From: Brassica napus
Lineage: Eukaryota > Streptophyta > Magnoliopsida > Brassicales > Brassicaceae
Direction: 5' to 3'
DNA: 64,000 nucleotides
NCBI RefSeq assembly: GCF_020379485.1
Contig: NW_026016743.1
Location: 51,173-115,172 of the forward strand
Shown here: piece after piece, positions 1 to 11,031 of the stretch
How positions within the stretch are numbered: the stretch's first letter is position 1
How the letters are laid out: the number at the start of each line of letters is the position of its first letter
Program-made: the position numbers and the translations under genes
The notes under the pieces: generated by a model
Databases searched by the model: none
What the model saw: the letters and a program-made list of their open reading frames with translations, nothing else
What the model was told of the DNA's origin: nothing

Positions 1-119
1 GCCCTTCAGTCTTCTTCTCATGGAGAAACTGAACTCGGATGGGAATGTCTTCAAGGGTTGGATTTGAGCCAAGGGTAGAGCTTGTGTTGTGCGGAAGCTA
101 CAGCTCAGGTTCTGATGAA

Positions 120-135
120 CCTGGCTCTGATACCA
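120..135 (-). promoter_or_regulatory. Primer-binding site of element G
   Basis: On the minus strand TGGTATCAGAGCCAGG, complementary to the 3' end of initiator methionine tRNA. It abuts the LTR with no spacer, as in copia elements X1 and X2. Confidence 0.85.
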
Positions 136-1080
136 TATGATTTTTAAAGAGATCTCTACTCTGGTAGTATGTGTGTGTGTATAAGCTTCAATGAAGAATG
201 ATTAGAGCTTGTTCTAGGTGATATATAGAAAAGGATTAGTGAGAGTGTTTATGAGTATGTGAGAGACTTAAGAACAGAGATTAAGAGACTTAAGAGACTA
301 GAGAGAAACAAAGAGAATAAGAGACTGAAGATTAGAGAAGGAGAAGGGAAACCCCCTTACTCACTTAAGTGTTTACAAAATCGCATATACAAGGCTTTTA
401 TATGCCTTTACATTTCACACATAAACCCTACATCCTAAGGCTGTAAATAAATGATAGAATGGATGGTAAGGATGAGAGAAGACTGGTCTTGATGTGGCTG
501 GAGCTAGCTGGCGATTTGACTCAAGGTAAAGGGCTCAGATTGCTTCATTTGAATTTGGATGGATAGGATGAGTCAAGGCTGTAAAGGTAAAGCACCTTTA
601 CCTTTCCAGCTCATACCAACAGCTCACCTTATCCATTTGAATCTTCCTTTCCCTCCAAGTATCCCAAATGGTCACATAAGATCAGATTGAACCGCCCACA
701 CATTGCACATCTTGATTTGGGCTTAACCGGATGACATGGGCGTGAGGAGTGGACTGTACGGTCGATGATACGGACCTCCTGTCCGTACCACTCGCCCTAT
801 CTTTGTACATTGCCCTATCTTCCTTCTTGGTTGCACCAGACATCTTCATGGCTCACCCTAGACTGTACAAGGCCGTACTGAACGCCCTATCTTTGCACCA
901 ACCTTCCATCTTCTCTCTAACTCCTCCACAGCCTTCACATGATCAGTCTAAGTCTTTCCTAGACTTAACTTCACAAGATAACTCCTTCAGAACACTTCTG
1001 AAGCTTGATTGAACTCTTCTAGACATCTTCTAGAGCTTGCCCTATTCTTGTACAAGCTCCATCTTCTCTTCAGTTCAACA
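136..1080 (-). repeat. 5' LTR of element G (945 bp)
   Basis: On the minus strand it starts TGTTGAACTG at the satellite junction and ends CATA directly before the primer site. It carries several GTAC-core boxes (about 748-895), a TATA-like stretch on the minus strand near 400, and two small hairpins near the expected RNA start (344-358 and 362-371). The short open frame at 749-1012 lies wholly inside this LTR and is not a gene. Confidence 0.8.
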
Positions 1081-4000
1081 TATCCCACTTTCAAATCAGG
1101 TGATCCCAGTTTTCCTGTTTGGGAATATGATAGCTTCTTTGTCATTCTAATCAAACAAGGATGAATCTTGATGTAAGAAGCTTGATTTTGATACATAAAG
1201 TAGTGGAGAACCATTAGGAAGTTGAATAAATCTCATAGGAGTTAGGATGAAGAAGCTATCCCACTTTCAAATCAGGTGATCCCAGTTTTTCTGTTTGGGA
1301 ATATGACAGCTTCTTTGTCATTCTAATCAAACCAGGATGAATCGTGATGTAAGAAGCTTTAAATGGATACATAAAGTAGTGGAGAACCATTAGGAAGTTG
1401 AATAAATCTCATAGGAGTTAGGATGAAGAAGCTATCCCACTTTCAAATCAGGTGATCCCAGTTTTCCTGTTTGGGAATATGACAGCTTCCTTGTTATTCT
1501 AATCAAATCAGGATGAATCGCGATGTAAGAAGCTTGATTTTGATACATAAAGTAATGGAGAATCACTAGGAAGTTGAATAAATCTCATAGGAGTTAGGAT
1601 GAAGAAGCTATCCCACTTTCAAATCATGTGATCCTAGTTTTCATGTTTGGGAATATAACAGCTTCCTTGTCATTCTAATCGAACCAGGATGAATCGCGAT
1701 TTAAGAAGATTGATTTTGATACATAAAGTAATGGAGAATCACTAGGAAGTTGAATAAATCTCATAGGAGTTAGGATGAAGAAGCTGTCCCACTTTCAAAT
1801 CAGGTAATCCCAGTTTTCCTGTTTGGGAATATAACAGCTTCCTTGTCATTCTAATAGAACCAGGATGAATCGCGATGTAAGAAGCTTGATTTTGATACAT
1901 AAAGTAATGGAGAATGACTAGGAAGTTGAACAAATCTCATAGGAGTTAGGATGAAGAAGCTATCCCACTTTCAAATCAGGTGATCCCAGTTTTCCTGTTT
2001 GGGAATATGACAGCTTCCTTGTCATTCAAATCAAACCAGGATGAATCGCAATGTAAGAAGCTTGATTTTGATACATAAAGTAATGGAGAATCACTAGGAA
2101 GTTGAATAAATCTCATAGGAGTTAAGATGAAGAAGCTGTCCCACTTTCAAATCAGGTGATCCCAGTTTTCCTGTTTGGGAATATAACAGCTTCCTTGTCA
2201 TTCTAATAGAACCAGGATGAATCGCGATGTAAGAAGCTTGATTTTGATACATAAAGTAATGGAGAATCACTTGGAAGTTGAACAAATCTCATAGGAGTTA
2301 GGATGAAGAAGCTATCCTACTTTCAAATCAGGTGATCCCAGTTTTCCTGTTTGGGAATATGACAGCTTCCTTGTCATTCAAATCAAACCAGGATGAATCG
2401 CGATGTAAGAAGCTTGATTTTGATACATAAAGTAATGGAGAATCACTAGGAAGTTGAATAAATCTCATAGGAGTTAGGATGAAGAAGCTGTCCCACTTTC
2501 AAATCAGGTGATCCCAGTTTTCCTGTTTGGGAATATAACAGCTTCCTTGTCATTCTAATAGAACCAGGATGAATCGCGATGTAAGAAGCTTGATTTTGAT
2601 ACATAAAGTAATGGAGAATCACTTGGAAGTTGAACAAATCTCATAGGAGTTAGGATGAAGAAGCTATCCCACTTTCAAATCAGGTGATCCCAGTTTTCCT
2701 GTTTGGGAATATGACAGCTTCCTTGTCATTCTAATCAAACCAAGGTGAATCGCGATGTAAGAAGCTTGACTTTGACAAATAAAGTAATGGAGAATCACTA
2801 GGAAGTTGAATAAATCTCATAGGAGTTAGGATGAAGAAGCTATCCCACTTTCAAATCAGGTGATCCCAGTTTTCCTGTTTGGGAATATGACAGCTTCCTT
2901 GTCATTCTAATCAAAACAGGATGAATCGCGATGTAAAAAGCTTGATTTTGATACATAAAGTAATGTAGAATCACTAGGAAGTTGAATAAATCTCATAGGA
3001 GTTAGGATGAAGAAGCTATCCCACTTTCAAATCAGGTGATCCCAGTTTTCCTGTTTGGGAATATGACAGCTTCTTTGTCATTCTAATCAAACCAGGCTGA
3101 ATCGCGATGTAAGAAGCTTGATTTTGTTATATAAAGTAATGTAGAATCACTAGGAAGTTGAATAAATCTCATAGGAGTTAGGATGAAGAAGCTATCCCAC
3201 TTTCAAATCAGGTGATCCCAGATTTCCTGTTTGGGAATATAACAGCTTCCTTGTCATTCTAATCGAACCAAGATGAATCGCGATGTACGAATCTTGATTT
3301 TGATACATAAACTAATGGAGAATCACTAGGAAGTTGAATAAATCTCATAGGAGTTAGGATGAAAAAGCTATCCCACTTTCAAATCAGGTGATGCCAGTTT
3401 TACTGTTTGGAAATATGACAGCTTCCTCGTCATTCTAATCAAACCAGGATGAATCGCGATCTAAGAAGCTTGATTGTGATACATAAAGTAATGGAGAATA
3501 ACTAGGAAGTTGAATAAATCTCATAGGAGTTAGGATGAAGAAGCTGTCCCACTTTCAAATCAGGTGATCCCAATTTTCCTGTTTGGGAATATGACAGCTT
3601 CTTTGTCATTTTAATCAAACCAGGATGAATCGCGATGTAATAAGCTTGATTTTGATATATAAAGTAATGGAGAGTCACTAGGAAGTTGAATAAATCTCAT
3701 AGGAGTTATGATGAAGAAGCTATCCCACTTTCAAATCAGGTGATCCCAGTTTTCCTGTTTGGGAATATGACATCTTCTTTGTCATTCTAATTAAACCAGG
3801 ATAAATCGCGATGTAAGAAGCTTGATTTTGATATATAAAGTAATGGAGAATCACTAGGAAGTTGAATAAATCTCATAGGAGTTAGGATGAAGAAGCAATC
3901 CCACTTTCAAATCAAGTGATCCCACCTTTTCTGTTTGGGAATATGACAGCTTCTTTGTCATTCTAATCAAACCAGGATGAATCGCGATGTAAGAAGTTTA

Positions 4001-4391
4001 ATTTGGATACATAAAGTAATGGAGAATCACTAGGAAGTTGAATAAATCTCATAGGAGTTAGGATGAAGAAGCTATCCCACTTTCAAATCAGGTGATCCCA
4101 GTTTTCCTGTTTGGGAATATGATAGCTTCTTTGTCATTCTAATCAAACAAGGATGAATCTTGATGTAAGAAGCTTGATTTTGATACATAAAGTCGTGGAG
4201 AACCATTAGGAAGTTGAATAAATCTCATAGGAGTTAGGATGAAGAAGCTATCCCACTTTCAAATCAGGTGATCCCAGTTTTTCTGTTTGGGAATATGACA
4301 GCTTCTTTGTCATTCTAATCAAACCAGGATGAATCGTGATGTAAGAAGCTTTAAATGGATACATAAAGTAGTGGAGAACCACTAGGAAGTT
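1081..4391. repeat. Satellite array S1 (CentBr-like, ~19 monomers of 176 bp)
   Basis: Head-to-tail 176-bp monomers, each with AAGCTT and the block AGGAGTTAGGATGAAGAAGC. Monomers vary by several percent, more than in S5. Between about 1580 and 2660 two monomer types alternate, giving a 352-bp dimer repeated three times. The last six base steps (aagtt, 4387-4391) are the left target duplication of element A1. The 63-aa minus-strand frames at 1742, 2094 and 2446 are the same monomer dimer read three times, not genes. Confidence 0.97.
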
Positions 4392-5241
4392 TAATGAGAT
4401 CCTAGGACCCTTCTCTGGATGGTTTGGATAGATCCTTGCATAAACGAATCAAAGACTCAAGTTTATCAAGGCTGTGGATCGAATGGTGACACAAGAGGCT
4501 GCGGAAAGGCTCCTTGATACTCCTAGACTTAGATCGGATATGACACACCTTTCTAAAGCCCTTGGGCGTTGGATATTACACACCAACAGACTGGATACTA
4601 CACACCAGACACTCTCTTAACTCGTGAAAGCAAGGGAGAAGAAAACAAAAAGGTTTAAATGAAAGAAAACTTGATAGATGCTAGGGTTGCCGAGTTACAC
4701 ATATATATAGTGAAAGGCTTGGAACAGGCTCCAAGCATTTCGAAATTAAAGGAACAGGCTCCTCCAATTAATGTAGAAGTAAAGACACAACTTAGATAGA
4801 GTTTTCGAAAATGAAAGACATAAATACTTAGAAATAAAGATAGCATAAGGTTCTTCATGTGGTTTGGTCCGAGAGTATCAACTAGGTGATAAGATAGCAA
4901 GACTATGGCCTCGTTAAAAACCTATCATTGCAAAACCCAATGGGACAAAAACAATGATAGGAAAAGAGCACACATAGCTTGCTAGCCTAGATGATACTCA
5001 ACTTGATGGTAAGATGGCTTGAATGGTGATAAGCGTATCTTGAAGTATCAAGCTTCCTCCAAGACATTCTTCTTGCTCCAAGGACTTCCTGATTAGTCCT
5101 CCAATAGCTTCTTTGAGTTTCCTAGCTCTGGCTCGAGTCATGGGACCTTTAGGAATGGTTAAGACCTCATCTTCTTCAGCTGGTTCATCTCTAAACTCGC
5201 CATCTCTATCTCCATCAGCTGGCTGGTCCATGATCATATCA
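4392..5241 (-). repeat. 3' LTR of A1 (850 bp)
   Basis: On the minus strand TGATATGATC...CTCATTA. Its first ~240 bp are coding: the polyprotein stop codon is at 4998-5000. It differs from the 5' LTR at the coding bases near 5201-5210 and in an A-run near 4645; A2 LTRs agree with the A1 5' LTR at these places. Confidence 0.92.
4921..4961 (-). promoter_or_regulatory. 3' stem-loop of A1 (3' LTR copy)
   Basis: On the minus strand arms CCTATCATTG and CAATGATAGG, a perfect 10-bp stem, around a loop containing TTTTGTCCCATTGGGTTTT. It starts ~37 nt after the polyprotein stop and is followed by TTTTTAACGAGG. The same loop with other stems follows the stop codon of every element in this window. Role unknown. 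Confidence 0.8.
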
Positions 5242-8200
5242 TCCCCTCCCTCTTGAAAAGGATTTGACCTCAAATCAGGTTCATCTGCAATAAAAGGGAT
5301 CAAGTCAGTAACATTGAAGCTATTACTCACATCATACTTATCTTGGAGATCAATCTTGTAGGCATTGTTGCTGATCTTCCTTGTGATCTCAAAAGGTCCA
5401 TCAATTCTTGGCATAAGCTTTGACTTCCTCTCATTAGGAAACCTCTCTTTTCTCAAATGAACCCAAACTTTATCACCCTCCTTAAAGACCATCTCACGCC
5501 TTCCTTTGTTGGCATGCTTGACATACTGCTTAGTTTTCTCTTCAATGTTGAGCCTAGCTTGCTCGTGAAGTTGTTTCACCATCTCTGCCTTCTTTTTGCC
5601 ATCCAAACTGACCCTTTCACACTCAGGTAAAGGGATTAAATCCAAAGGAGAGGTGGGATTGAACCCATAAACAATTTCAAAGGGTGAAAACTTAGAAGCA
5701 GAATGCACAGCATGATTATATGCAAATTCACAATGTGGCAGATAATCTTCCCAAGATTTCAGATTCTTTTTAATGAATGCACGCAAGAGTGTTCCTAGAG
5801 TTCTATTAACTACTTCAGTCTGTCCATCAGTTTGCGGATGACAAGTAGTGGAGAACAACAACTTAGTGCCTAGCTTAGACCAAAGAGTTTTCCAAAAATA
5901 ACTAAGAAACTTAGTATCCCTATCAGAAACTATGGTCCTAGGCATGCCATGTAAACGCACAATCTCCTTAAAGAACAGGTTAGCTACATGCAATGCATCA
6001 TCAGTTTTATGACATGCTATGAAATGTGCCATTTTTGAGAACCTGTCAACAACAACAAAGATAGAATCCTTCCCAGTCCTAGTTCTAGGCAATCCAACAA
6101 TGAAATCCATAGATATGTCATTCCAAGGATGATAAGGAATAGGGAGAGGAGTATACAAACCGTGAGACTGAACCTTAGACTTAGCTTGCTTGCAAGTTGC
6201 ACATCTCTCACATAGTTTCTCCACATCACTTTTCATCCGAGGCCAAAAGAAATGATCCTGCAAGGTTTTAAGAGTCTTTGCAATACCAAAGTGACCCATG
6301 AGACTCCCTCCATGTGATTCCCTAACAAACAAATCTCTCAAAGAGCAATTAGGCACACACAGTCTATTATCATAAAAGAGGAATCCATCATGTCTAAAAT
6401 AATGTCCAGCAGCAAATTTCTCACAAGAGTTATAAGCTTCTTTAAAATCTGGATCAGATTCATACATCTCTTTAATCTGCTCAAAACCTAACAACTTAGC
6501 ATCAAGAGTGTTTAAGAGAACATACCTTCGAGATAGTGCATCAGCAACTATGTTTTCTTTACCTTGTTTGTACTTGATGACATAAGGAAATGTCTCAATG
6601 AACTCAACCCACCTTGCGTGTCTTTTGCTGAGCTTGTTCTGTCCTTTCAAGTACTTGAGAGACTCATGATCCGTGTGTATCACAAACTCCTTGGGCCACA
6701 AGTAATGCTGCCAAGTCTGCAAAGCTCTCACCAAGGCATACAATTCCTTATCATAAGTTGCATAGTTGAGAGTGGCGCCTCCAAGCTTCTCACTGAAATA
6801 AGCTATGGGTCTCTTCTCCTGCATAAGAACAGCACCAATTCCAATTCCTGAGGCATCACATTCAATTTCAAAAGTTTTATTGAAATCAGGAAGTATAAGA
6901 AGAGGGGCATTAGTAAGCTTCTCTTTTAGGCATTGAAAGGCAAGTTCTTGTGCTTCTCCCCATTTGAATCCAACTTCTTTCTTGATCACCTCAGTCAATG
7001 GGGCTGCTATGGTGCTAAAGTCTTTCACAAACCGTCGGTAGAAGCCAGCAAGGCCGTGAAAGCTCCTTACTTCACTTATAGTCTTTGGAATTGGCCATTC
7101 TTGAATTGCTCTCACCTTCTCCTGATCCACCTTTACTCCATCTGCACTCACAACAAAGCCTAGGAAGACCAAGTTATCCGTACAAAAAGTGCATTTCTTA
7201 AGGTTAGCAAACAGTTTTTCTTTTCTCAACACATCAAGAACAGACTTAAGATGATCTATATGCTCTCCTAGGTTCTTACTGTAAACAAGGATATCATCAA
7301 AGTATACTACCACAAACAAACCTATGAAAGATCTAAGCACATGATTCATCAATCTCATAAAAGTGCTAGGAGCATTGGTTAATCCAAAAGGCATGACTAA
7401 CCACTCATACAACCCATGCTTAGTCTTAAAGGCTGTTTTCCACTCATCTCCCTCTTTCATTCTTATTTGATGATATCCACTCTTCAAATCTATCTTAGAA
7501 AAGACACTAGAACCATGCAACTCATCAAGCATATCATCTAATCTAGGAATAGGGTGGCGATACTTCACTGTTATGTTGTTGATTGCTCTACAATCAACAC
7601 ACATACGCCAGCTCCCATCTTTCTTTGGAACAAGGAGCACAGGCACAGCACATGGGCTCATACTTTCACGGATATGGCCTTTCTCCATCAGTTCCTCAAC
7701 CTGCCTTTGTAGCTCCTTGGTTTCCACAGGATTAGTTCTGTATGCTGGTCTGTTGGGAAGAGTAGCTCCTGGTACAAAATCAATCTGATGCTCAATCCCT
7801 CGAATAGGTGGCAATCCTATGGGATTATCTTCTGGAAATACATCCTGGTATTCCTGTAAAAGAGCTGACATCTCACTCGGATACACCGGTGTACAATCAG
7901 TTAGAGACAAAAGAGATTCTTTAAAGATAAATAAGAGAACCGATTGATGAGAATAAAGAGATCTTTTGATTTCACTAGCTTTAGCATAGAAGTTGTGTTG
8001 CTTATCTGGTTTGAGATCAACCTCTTTCTTTTTCTGAAGCTGAAGCTGATCTTCATGCACTTCTTTAGGAGTTAGAGGTACCAAGACAGTTCGCTTGCCG
8101 TTGAACTCAAAAGAATGTTTGTTGGTGAAGCCATCATGGATGACACGCCTATCAAATTGCCAAGGCCTTCCCAGTAGTATGTGGCTGGCTTCCATGGGTA

Positions 8201-9671
8201 TCACATCACAGAGAATGTCATCTTCATACCTCCCAATGGTCAAGGGTATAGAGACCTGAGTAGATACCCTCATCTCGCCCTCTTCATTAAGCCATTGCAG
8301 CCGGTAAGGTTTAGGATGCTTTTGAGCTTTCAAACCAAGCTTCTTCACCATTGTCTCGCTAGCAACATTAACACAGCTTCCACCGTCGATGATCAGGCTG
8401 CAGACCTTTCCTTGCACCAGACAACGTGTGTAGAACAAGTTCTCTCTTTGTTCTTGCTCCTCTGTTTTGTTTTGCAAACTGAGAGTTCTTCTTGCAACCA
8501 AAAGTCTACCTTGAACTGGTTCCTCCTCATGCTCAACTTCTGATAGTTCTTGATCAGTCCTTAGTTTCTCATCTTCAGATTCAAACTCTCCATTCTCCAG
8601 AAGAATCATAACTCTCTTGTTAGTACACTCATTAGCATAGTGCCCACGCCCTTGGCACTTAAAGCACTTCACATCTCTTGCACGCGAGCTTGTAGCTTCC
8701 ACTTTACCCTTATCTTTGTTGTAGATGCTACTAGACTTGGATTCTTCTTTTGGCTGTGGCTTGCTCTCCTTTTGATAGCTCGGTTTATCTTCCTTAGAGG
8801 TCTGGTATCTATTGGAACCATAGCTGCCACGCGCATAACTTCTTCTCTTAACTTGCTGCTCCACCAAGATAGCTTTGTGTAGCATCTCCTCTATCTCCAA
8901 GTAGTGTTGCATCTCCACTCTATCTTGTATCTCACGGTTGAGTCCACCAAGAAATCGTGCCATGGTAGCTTCACTGTCCTCAGATACACAAGCTCTTAGC
9001 ATAAGCAACTCCATCTCTTGAAAGTATTCCTCTACAGACTTTGATCCTTGTGTGAGCAGTCTCAGCTTTTGATGAAGATCACGGTGATAATGACTTGGTA
9101 CAAACCTCTTGCGCATCACAGCTTTCATCTCTGCCCATGTTTCAATGGGGAATTCACCATTGCGCCTCTTGTTTGTGACCAACTGATCCCACCAGCTCAA
9201 TGCATAATCATTGAACTCGGTAGCAGCTACTTGAATCTTCTTAGTCTCTGAGTAATGCTGACAGTTGAAAACGAGTTCGATCTTCTTCTCCCACTCAAGA
9301 TAGGCATCTGGATCAGCTTTACCATGGAAAGGAGGGATCTTAAGCTTTAATCCTGATAGCTCATTGCGTCTATGCCTCCGGCCCTCATGATCACGTCGAG
9401 ATCTTCTACTGCTACGTCTTGAACCGGAGCTATGGCTACTTCTCTCATAGAAGTTATCAGTCTCTTCTGATCCAGCATGCTCACGCTGACCTTGTCTGTT
9501 TCTTCTTTGCTCATGTCTTGAACCAGATGCTTGTCCTTGCCCATCATGCGGTCTCTGATCATACTTCTCTTCCAGTAACTTCACCATCGCTTCCATCACT
9601 TGTTTGGTGATTGCTTCTTGCAGCAATCTATTCCTTCGCACAAAGGTTTCATCATCCTCCTCAGACCCCAT
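4998..9671 (-). CDS. gag-pol: A1 gag-pol polyprotein (1557 aa, intact)
   Basis: A single open frame encodes all proteins needed for retrotransposition. The first ATG (MGSEEDDE) at 9671 is chosen; the frame is open five codons further up to a GTG. In order, approximate residues: Arg/Ser-rich N-terminus; retrotransposon gag domain 110-270; CCHC zinc knuckle ~335 ([14 protein letters not shown]); aspartic protease with DGGS at ~430; reverse transcriptase with YFDDI at ~790; RNase H (ECDAS) ~940; integrase HHCC ~1120-1165 and D,D35E catalytic core; integrase C-terminus with [14 protein letters not shown]. The last ~79 residues are encoded inside the 3' LTR. No frameshift or early stop, so this copy could be active. 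The GPMTRAR tail resembles the C-terminal motif of centromeric CRM elements; that it directs centromere targeting is inference. Confidence 0.92.
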   Translation of the reverse strand: MGSEEDDETFVRRNRLLQEAITKQVMEAMVKLLEEKYDQRPHDGQGQASGSRHEQRRNRQGQREHAGSEETDNFYERSSHSSGSRRSSRRSRRDHEGRRHRRNELSGLKLKIPPFHGKADPDAYLEWEKKIELVFNCQHYSETKKIQVAATEFNDYALSWWDQLVTNKRRNGEFPIETWAEMKAVMRKRFVPSHYHRDLHQKLRLLTQGSKSVEEYFQEMELLMLRACVSEDSEATMARFLGGLNREIQDRVEMQHYLEIEEMLHKAILVEQQVKRRSYARGSYGSNRYQTSKEDKPSYQKESKPQPKEESKSSSIYNKDKGKVEATSSRARDVKCFKCQGRGHYANECTNKRVMILLENGEFESEDEKLRTDQELSEVEHEEEPVQGRLLVARRTLSLQNKTEEQEQRENLFYTRCLVQGKVCSLIIDGGSCVNVASETMVKKLGLKAQKHPKPYRLQWLNEEGEMRVSTQVSIPLTIGRYEDDILCDVIPMEASHILLGRPWQFDRRVIHDGFTNKHSFEFNGKRTVLVPLTPKEVHEDQLQLQKKKEVDLKPDKQHNFYAKASEIKRSLYSHQSVLLFIFKESLLSLTDCTPVYPSEMSALLQEYQDVFPEDNPIGLPPIRGIEHQIDFVPGATLPNRPAYRTNPVETKELQRQVEELMEKGHIRESMSPCAVPVLLVPKKDGSWRMCVDCRAINNITVKYRHPIPRLDDMLDELHGSSVFSKIDLKSGYHQIRMKEGDEWKTAFKTKHGLYEWLVMPFGLTNAPSTFMRLMNHVLRSFIGLFVVVYFDDILVYSKNLGEHIDHLKSVLDVLRKEKLFANLKKCTFCTDNLVFLGFVVSADGVKVDQEKVRAIQEWPIPKTISEVRSFHGLAGFYRRFVKDFSTIAAPLTEVIKKEVGFKWGEAQELAFQCLKEKLTNAPLLILPDFNKTFEIECDASGIGIGAVLMQEKRPIAYFSEKLGGATLNYATYDKELYALVRALQTWQHYLWPKEFVIHTDHESLKYLKGQNKLSKRHARWVEFIETFPYVIKYKQGKENIVADALSRRYVLLNTLDAKLLGFEQIKEMYESDPDFKEAYNSCEKFAAGHYFRHDGFLFYDNRLCVPNCSLRDLFVRESHGGSLMGHFGIAKTLKTLQDHFFWPRMKSDVEKLCERCATCKQAKSKVQSHGLYTPLPIPYHPWNDISMDFIVGLPRTRTGKDSIFVVVDRFSKMAHFIACHKTDDALHVANLFFKEIVRLHGMPRTIVSDRDTKFLSYFWKTLWSKLGTKLLFSTTCHPQTDGQTEVVNRTLGTLLRAFIKKNLKSWEDYLPHCEFAYNHAVHSASKFSPFEIVYGFNPTSPLDLIPLPECERVSLDGKKKAEMVKQLHEQARLNIEEKTKQYVKHANKGRREMVFKEGDKVWVHLRKERFPNERKSKLMPRIDGPFEITRKISNNAYKIDLQDKYDVSNSFNVTDLIPFIADEPDLRSNPFQEGGDDMIMDQPADGDRDGEFRDEPAEEDEVLTIPKGPMTRARARKLKEAIGGLIRKSLEQEECLGGSLILQDTLITIQAILPSS
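5242..5253 (-). promoter_or_regulatory. Polypurine tract of A1, inside the coding frame
   Basis: AGAGGGAGGGGA on the minus strand directly before the 3' LTR. It is also read as codons (QEGGD) of the polyprotein. Confidence 0.85.
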
Positions 9672-10167
9672 TGCTTCCTGATACACGAAAAACTTGAACC
9701 AGTAAGTAGTTCAAAAGAATTCAGAACTCAAGATTCAAATAAGGAAACAAAGTATTCAAACAAAGCGGCAAATGAAGATACTTGATCAACACGCGACGAT
9801 TTGAATTCTATCTTTTCGAAATTGAAACAATAACAGATCAGATTCAACAGATGATGAAATGAGGTAATCAAATCCTGATCTATGATTCTAACAACAGATC
9901 GAGTCACACAATCACAAGAAACTTTCGGATCAAGCAAAACGATAACGTAATCGACAAGAATGTGAAAAGGTTTTGTTCAAAACTTGATCGAAATTCTTAG
10001 ATCTATCAGTATGAGACACGAAACAATCAGATCTAGCAATCCTGATAATGAAACAAGCAGATCAAGTGAGAATAAACACACAAGAACCGATTGATCAAAA
10101 ATATGAATCGACAAAGAGTAGATCTTAAGAAATCGCAAAAGAGAAATCGAAACTCCCCTTCCAGAGT
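9672..10167 (-). other. Untranslated leader of A1
   Basis: About 496 nt between primer site and gag ATG, T-rich and without an open frame. It ends in a pyrimidine-rich stretch and GTGTATCAG shortly before the ATG, which resembles a 3' splice site; a leader intron is possible but unproven. Confidence 0.6.
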
Positions 10168-10179
10168 GCTCTGATACCA
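10168..10179 (-). promoter_or_regulatory. Primer-binding site of A1
   Basis: TGGTATCAGAGC on the minus strand, two bases (AG) after the LTR end, complementary to initiator Met-tRNA. Confidence 0.88.
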
Positions 10180-10181
10180 CT

Positions 10182-11031
10182 TAATGAGATCCTAGGACCC
10201 TTCTCTGGATGGTTTGGATAGATCCTTGCATAAACGAATCAAAGACTCAAGTTTATCAAGGCTGTGGATCGAATGGTGACACAAGAGGCTGCGGAAAGGC
10301 TCCTTGATACTCCTAGACTTAGATCGGATATGACACACCTTTCTAAAGCCCTTGGGCGTTGGATATTACACACCAACAGACTGGATACTACACACCAGAC
10401 ACTCTCTTAACTCGTGAAAGCAAGGGAGAAGAAAACACAAAGGTTTAAATGAAAGAAAACTTGATAGATGCTAGGGTTGCCGAGTTACACATATATATAG
10501 TGAAAGGCTTGGAACAGGCTCCAAGCATTTCGAAATTAAAGGAACAGGCTCCTCCAATTAATGTAGAAGTAAAGACACAACTTAGATAGAGTTTTCGAAA
10601 ATGAAAGACATAAATACTTAGAAATAAAGATAGCATAAGGTTCTTCATGTGGTTTGGTCCGAGAGTATCAACTAGGTGATAAGATAGCAAGACTATGGCC
10701 TCGTTAAAAACCTATCATTGCAAAACCCAATGGGACAAAAACAATGATAGGAAAAGAGCACACATAGCTTGCTAGCCTAGATGATACTCAACTTGATGGT
10801 AAGATGGCTTGAATGGTGATAAGCGTATCTTGAAGTATCAAGCTTCCTCCAAGACATTCTTCTTGCTCCAAGGACTTCCTGATTAGTCCTCCAATAGCTT
10901 CTTTGAGTTTCCTAGCTCTGGCTCGAGTCATGGGACCTTTAGGAATGGTTAAGACCTCATCTTCTTCAGCTGGTTCATCTCTAAACTCGCCATTTCTTTC
11001 TCCATCAGCTGGCTGGTCCATGATCATATCA
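10182..11031 (-). repeat. 5' LTR of A1 (850 bp)
   Basis: Nearly identical to 4392-5241. It contains a copy of the last 79 codons (10788-11027), so the isolated frame there is an LTR-encoded tail and not a separate gene. A second copy of the stem-loop is at 10711-10751. Confidence 0.92.
10492..10499 (-). promoter_or_regulatory. TATA box of A1 5' LTR
   Basis: TATATATA on the minus strand in the middle of the LTR, where the U3 promoter should be. Predicted only from sequence. Confidence 0.5.

Larger units (their letters stand above)
1..1080 (-). mobile_element. Element G: 5' end of a non-autonomous LTR retrotransposon, cut by window edge
   Basis: Read on the minus strand this is an LTR (1080 to 136), a 16-nt initiator-Met-tRNA type primer site (135 to 120) and about 119 nt of internal sequence that runs off the window. 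The internal start is closely similar to the start of element E after its primer site (30904 onward), so G belongs to the same broad non-autonomous copia-like group, although its LTR is only distantly similar to the E LTR. The right flank is satellite beginning TATCC; the matching target duplication would lie outside the window. No coding region is visible. Confidence 0.8.
4392..11031 (-). mobile_element. Element A1: complete CRM-type Ty3/gypsy retrotransposon
   Basis: A full-length element of 6640 bp on the minus strand: 5' LTR 10182-11031, primer site 10168-10179, leader, one gag-pol frame (9671 to 4998), polypurine tract 5242-5253 and 3' LTR 4392-5241. Target duplication AAGTT lies at 4387-4391 and 11032-11036, inside satellite. 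The two 850-bp LTRs differ by only about three bases by eye, so insertion is recent. Protease of DGGS type, integrase with a short basic tail running into the LTR, and location in satellite point to the CRM clade (CRB of Brassica). Confidence 0.93.

Noticed and set aside
749..1012. 87-aa frame upstream of S1
   Set aside because: It lies inside the LTR of element G and resembles no protein.
1742..2637. Repeated 63-aa minus-strand open frames
   Set aside because: They are the same satellite monomer read in successive dimers; no coding signature.
1081..4391. Arabidopsis 178-180-bp centromere repeat
   Set aside because: Similar length, but the sequence is unlike the Arabidopsis repeat as I remember it; the monomer matches the Brassica type.
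8181..8543. 120-aa plus-strand frame in A1 and similar antisense frames in B and C (e.g. 19026-19370)
   Set aside because: Antisense shadows of the gag-pol frames; they recur only because the elements are copies.
10788..11027. 79-aa frame as an independent small gene
   Set aside because: It is the LTR-encoded tail of the CRM polyprotein, present in every LTR of this family.
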